Shown here piece by piece: positions 60,831 through 64,000 of a DNA stretch of 64,000 bases (within the stretch, counting starts at the first letter, position 1; the number at the start of each line of letters is the position of its first letter). The stretch is from Cubamyces lactineus. Its lineage: Eukaryota > Basidiomycota > Agaricomycetes > Polyporales > Polyporaceae. Position numbers and translations under genes: made by a program. A model generated the notes under the pieces. The model was not told the DNA's origin. It saw only the letters and a program-made list of their open reading frames with translations, and made no database searches. The stretch is from positions 1,240,001 through 1,304,000 of the forward strand of contig JACDTU010000006.1 of assembly GCA_022376465.1 (NCBI GenBank). The letters are read 5' to 3'.

Positions 60831-63800
60831 CTACTCTTCATCCTCCTTCGCAGCTTCTAGCATCATATCTAGTCACAATGTCAAAGATCATGTATGGACC
60901 GCACGGAGAGCCTGAGGAGCTTACCTTTCCATATGGAATTTTGCATAGAGAATATTAGCTCCTCGTCGTCCGCCGAGCGGGATTCTCTCGACATCGAGCC
61001 ATCCAACCTGGGAAGCGGTTTAGCACAATGAAATCAGGGGGTTCGCGCCCGACATACCTGCTGCTCATGTCGATGGAGAGCATGCTGACGTCGCTCGTCC
61101 TCTGTCGCCTCTGAAGTGGTCGATGTCGTGATGGCGTGTCGGGCACGAACGACACATCCGGTGACTGCAGGATGTTCGGCGAGAATGCCGTGGGCGTATC
61201 GGAGTCCCCGAAGCGATGGATGGGTGTTTGGCCCGGGGATGTGATGTCGCGTGTGATGGTGGGAGGTGTGGCAGGGAAATCGTCGACGATGATCTCAGGA
61301 ATATCTATACGGCTATGAGCGCTCAGGTATTCCGAAGACCGACAGGCAAGGACTTACCTGACTGAACCAACCCCAGCTGCTGCATTCGAGCCTGCTCCCT
61401 TTGAGCCAAGTACCGCCGGCGGTATAGGATCATGAGCAACAATGACTGTACGCGATCGAAGTCCACGAGGTCCGTGACGAGCTTGTTCGTCTCCGTTCGG
61501 ACAACCAGATCCTTCAGGCTGAGAAGCACGGTTAGCATATCTCGCTTCGAGAATCGCCATTACTTGTACGTACACAAGGGCTTCCCTGTCCACAATGAGC
61601 TTGTGATGGGCCAGGAGCAGCAGCATGTTGGTGAAGGAAATGCCTTTGCCGGGCTCGTGTGATATACGCGCCTCATGGTAGAGTCGGTTGTACAGGTTCT
61701 TCCTCCGCTTGATAGCAGCACGATCGATCCCGCTCAGTATGCCCTCCACTTTGTTGAAGTCATAGCCTTCGATGAGCTTGTCGTGAGGCGAGTGACGGTT
61801 CTGCGGATCCTTCGCGTACGCCATGATGTTGTGCACGTTGAACTCGACGGGGTATATCCTGACTTCGAAGATGCCACTCAATTTCTAGAATTCTACATCA
61901 GCAATGCTCCGACAACGATGACAGGATTTACGTACCCCAAAGAAGCGAACGAAGTTGGTACGTTCGAGGTAACCAGTCTTCGGGTTTGCGAACTCCGCCC
62001 AGACCTTCTTGAAGGCACGCATCTCTTCTCGAGTTATCGATTTCGCCCCGCCAGACATTTGGAACACATAGTAGAAACTTTCGACGACCACACCAGTGAA
62101 CAAGTTGGCGAAGATGTACTGTATCGCGCTCAGATTCGCCGCCGTGTGTACGTTGTGATAGTCTGCTTACCATGCTCAACAAGTTCCAAGCGATAAAGAG
62201 CGTGAACGCCCAATACGTGCTGCCGCAGTCAGTCTCGCCATTGGGGGATATTGTGCAACGAGGGTAGTTCAAGGCGCTGCAACGCTAATCAGTCGAGGGC
62301 GCTCGCAGGACCTTCTGCGTACTCACAAGTCGTGCATGTACTGGTTCCATCCCTCCCTAGGCGATCATCAGGAAAAGAGACATTGCTTAGGTTAGTGTAC
62401 TCACCCGGTTGTCATGAAGGCTAACATGACGAGCGCCTTCGACATGCTGGAATAATTTTGGTTCCGAGTCTCCGCCGAGTTCCACTTCGTCATGCTGAAG
62501 ACTTCCACGAAGAGGATCGCGAAGAACATGAACAGGATCACCCATAGACTCAGCAGGCTGAGAATAACCGGCAAGCTCCCGCTGCAGGTAAAATGAGTGT
62601 TGAGCGACGACAGAAATCTTTGATGGACGTACACAGCAGTCTTAAAGAGCTTGTTCAGACTGTTGACACGCTGCACCAGCTTGAACGCTATGCTCGTGAT
62701 GAAGAGCTTCTGCAGCTGCTGCACAACAAAGCCGCCCGTGTTGAAGCGCACGATCAGTGTTGTGAAGAGACTACCGGCAGCCACTAGGATATCGAAGATG
62801 TTCCAGCCGTTCGCGCTATAGCTGGGCCAGCCGAGTCCAAAGAGTCTCACGACGATATCCAACACGTAGACAGCAGTGACAAAGATGAAGAAGTCGTCTG
62901 CAATGATCGTGAGTGAAAGAAGGAAATAAAGCTGCAAGACGGACGTACTGCGGAACTCGTCGAGGAAGTGTTGCGGGGTGAAGGTTTGCGTCCTGTCGTG
63001 CGGGTGAGTAACTTTGAGACATTATAGCCCGAGAGCGCTTACATGAGGGCAATGACGTGCAGGGTAAACAGCACAGTCATAGACCGATGCCACCACCCGT
63101 GTTTGTGCACCGCTCGGTCGTAGCACCACTGCCTGATGGCCCACGTCGGCCTCTTCTTCGGACGCTTCGACGGACGTTGTCTCTTGATGAGCTTTTGCAA
63201 GTCGATCCACTCTCGTTGAGGCTGAGTGAGGAGGGCAGATCCGGTCTTGGACGTGAAGTTGCCGATGATGATACTAACGACAGCTCAGCTTCCTGCCGAC
63301 ACATATAGCGGCAGAGCTTACCTGACGAAAAGAGTGAAGATGACGACACCGCCCATCAAGTTGTAGATGAGGAAGAATATCGAGTTTGCTACGGCTGCGT
63401 TCGTCTCCGGCTGCTGACCCTCGCCCGTGACGCTCATCGCAACGTCCAAGACGTCGACCCATCCTTCAAGCGAGACGATCTCGAAGAGAATAAGGAGTGA
63501 CTGGCGGAAGCTGTCGAAAGAGAATGTAGTCGAAGGCGCAGGGTTGTCCCAGACCCGCGGGACCAGGTAGGTGAACGAGTTCCCATTGTTGAGCGCGTCA
63601 GCGCCTGTCGAGAACTCATTGGTGCAGTTCCCGATATCGGACACTGAGCCGTCGTTGCACTCGTTTGTGACCCCCGCGAAAATGTTTAGACCCCAGACGG
63701 CGTAAGGGATCATATACAGAATCGCAAGCAAGGCAGCGTCCATGATACGCACGATTCCAGAGATAATCAACGATTCGAACGTGGAGCGCATCTTGTCGAC

Positions 63801-64000
63801 AAGAGTGATCAGCCGGAGAGCGCGCAGAGCCTTAAGAGAGCGTGTAATTCTGCTGAGACCGCCGATGAAAATGAGGCCGGTAGTGGCGTTGATCAGGATG
63901 CCGACCAGGATGAAGAAGTCGAGGACGTTCCAGATGCTGCGGATGTACGCGTTGGGCGTGAACAAGAACCCGTCCGCTATGATCTTGATGACGAATTCGA
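60831..64000 (-). CDS. CCH1: High-affinity calcium channel Cch1, C-terminal half (5' end outside window)
   Basis: Pore subunit of the fungal plasma-membrane voltage-gated-type calcium channel, partner of Mid1. Thirteen exons in the window join in frame: 64000-63322, 63273-63043, 62992-62949, 62897-62633, 62581-62405, 62356-62327, 62276-62171, 62118-61936, 61884-61574, 61518-61358, 61304-61058, 61007-60925 and 60868-60831. Domain III is present from S3 on, with an Arg-rich S4 ([20 protein letters not shown]) and pore helix [12 protein letters not shown]. The linker [19 protein letters not shown] follows. Domain IV has the pore AFMTTGEGWNQYM and a weakly charged S4 ([16 protein letters not shown]). 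After S6 ([17 protein letters not shown]) comes an EF-hand-like region ([15 protein letters not shown]) and a Ser/Pro-rich tail ending [11 protein letters not shown]. The reading frame is open at the window edge. Confidence 0.95.

Overview
The window is nuclear DNA of a filamentous basidiomycete, most likely a white-rot agaricomycete of the Polyporales type. The genes have many short GT-AG introns of about 50-70 bp, often with micro-exons. They include a fungalysin protease, Cch1, an intron-containing tRNA-Met, Plavaka and hAT transposons, and a seven-transmembrane DUF6534 gene, a family expanded in agaricomycetes. Assignments come from reading translations and splice signals by eye. No database search was run.

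Layout. 1-4462 holds a 434-bp inverted-repeat element and otherwise no gene I can support. 4463-24504 is ordinary gene-bearing DNA: TAF11 (-), a C2H2 zinc-finger protein resembling Iec1/YY1 (+), a 977-aa low-complexity nuclear-type protein (+), a small coiled-coil protein (-), an M36 fungalysin (-), tRNA-Met(CAU) (+), O-acetylhomoserine sulfhydrylase MET17 (+, 13 exons) and a small unknown protein (-). 24505-27680 is gene-poor and carries a complete short hAT element with perfect 8-bp target-site duplications. 57154-64000 is conserved again: eIF3a (-) and the 3' half of the Cch1 calcium channel (-).

The main discovery lies between. A DUF6534 gene on the minus strand starts at 56374, runs to about 56031, and resumes at 28942 down to about 27680. 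Removing 29007-56026 plus one copy of a 4-bp duplication (CAGG, at 29003-29006 and 56027-56030) restores an open exon and its splice donor. So 29007-56026 (27,020 bp) looks like a single insertion. Its ends are two 1,762-bp inverted repeats with no detectable indel between them. Inside are a Plavaka (CACTA/Tnp2-like) transposase that seems to lack its C-terminus and about ten cargo genes.

The cargo has an unusual theme. There is a SUN-domain membrane protein, a long coiled-coil protein with a C-terminal membrane anchor (a KASH-like layout), a membrane/coiled-coil protein, a small coiled-coil protein, a WD40 protein, two paralogues with an N-terminal membrane anchor and a shared unknown C-terminal domain, three small proteins sharing a short motif, and a 1,088-aa protein with a Gln-Ala tract. 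I infer a giant cargo-carrying DNA transposon that may encode its own nuclear-envelope (LINC-like) apparatus. The element boundaries and gene models are read from the sequence; the function of the cargo is hypothesis.
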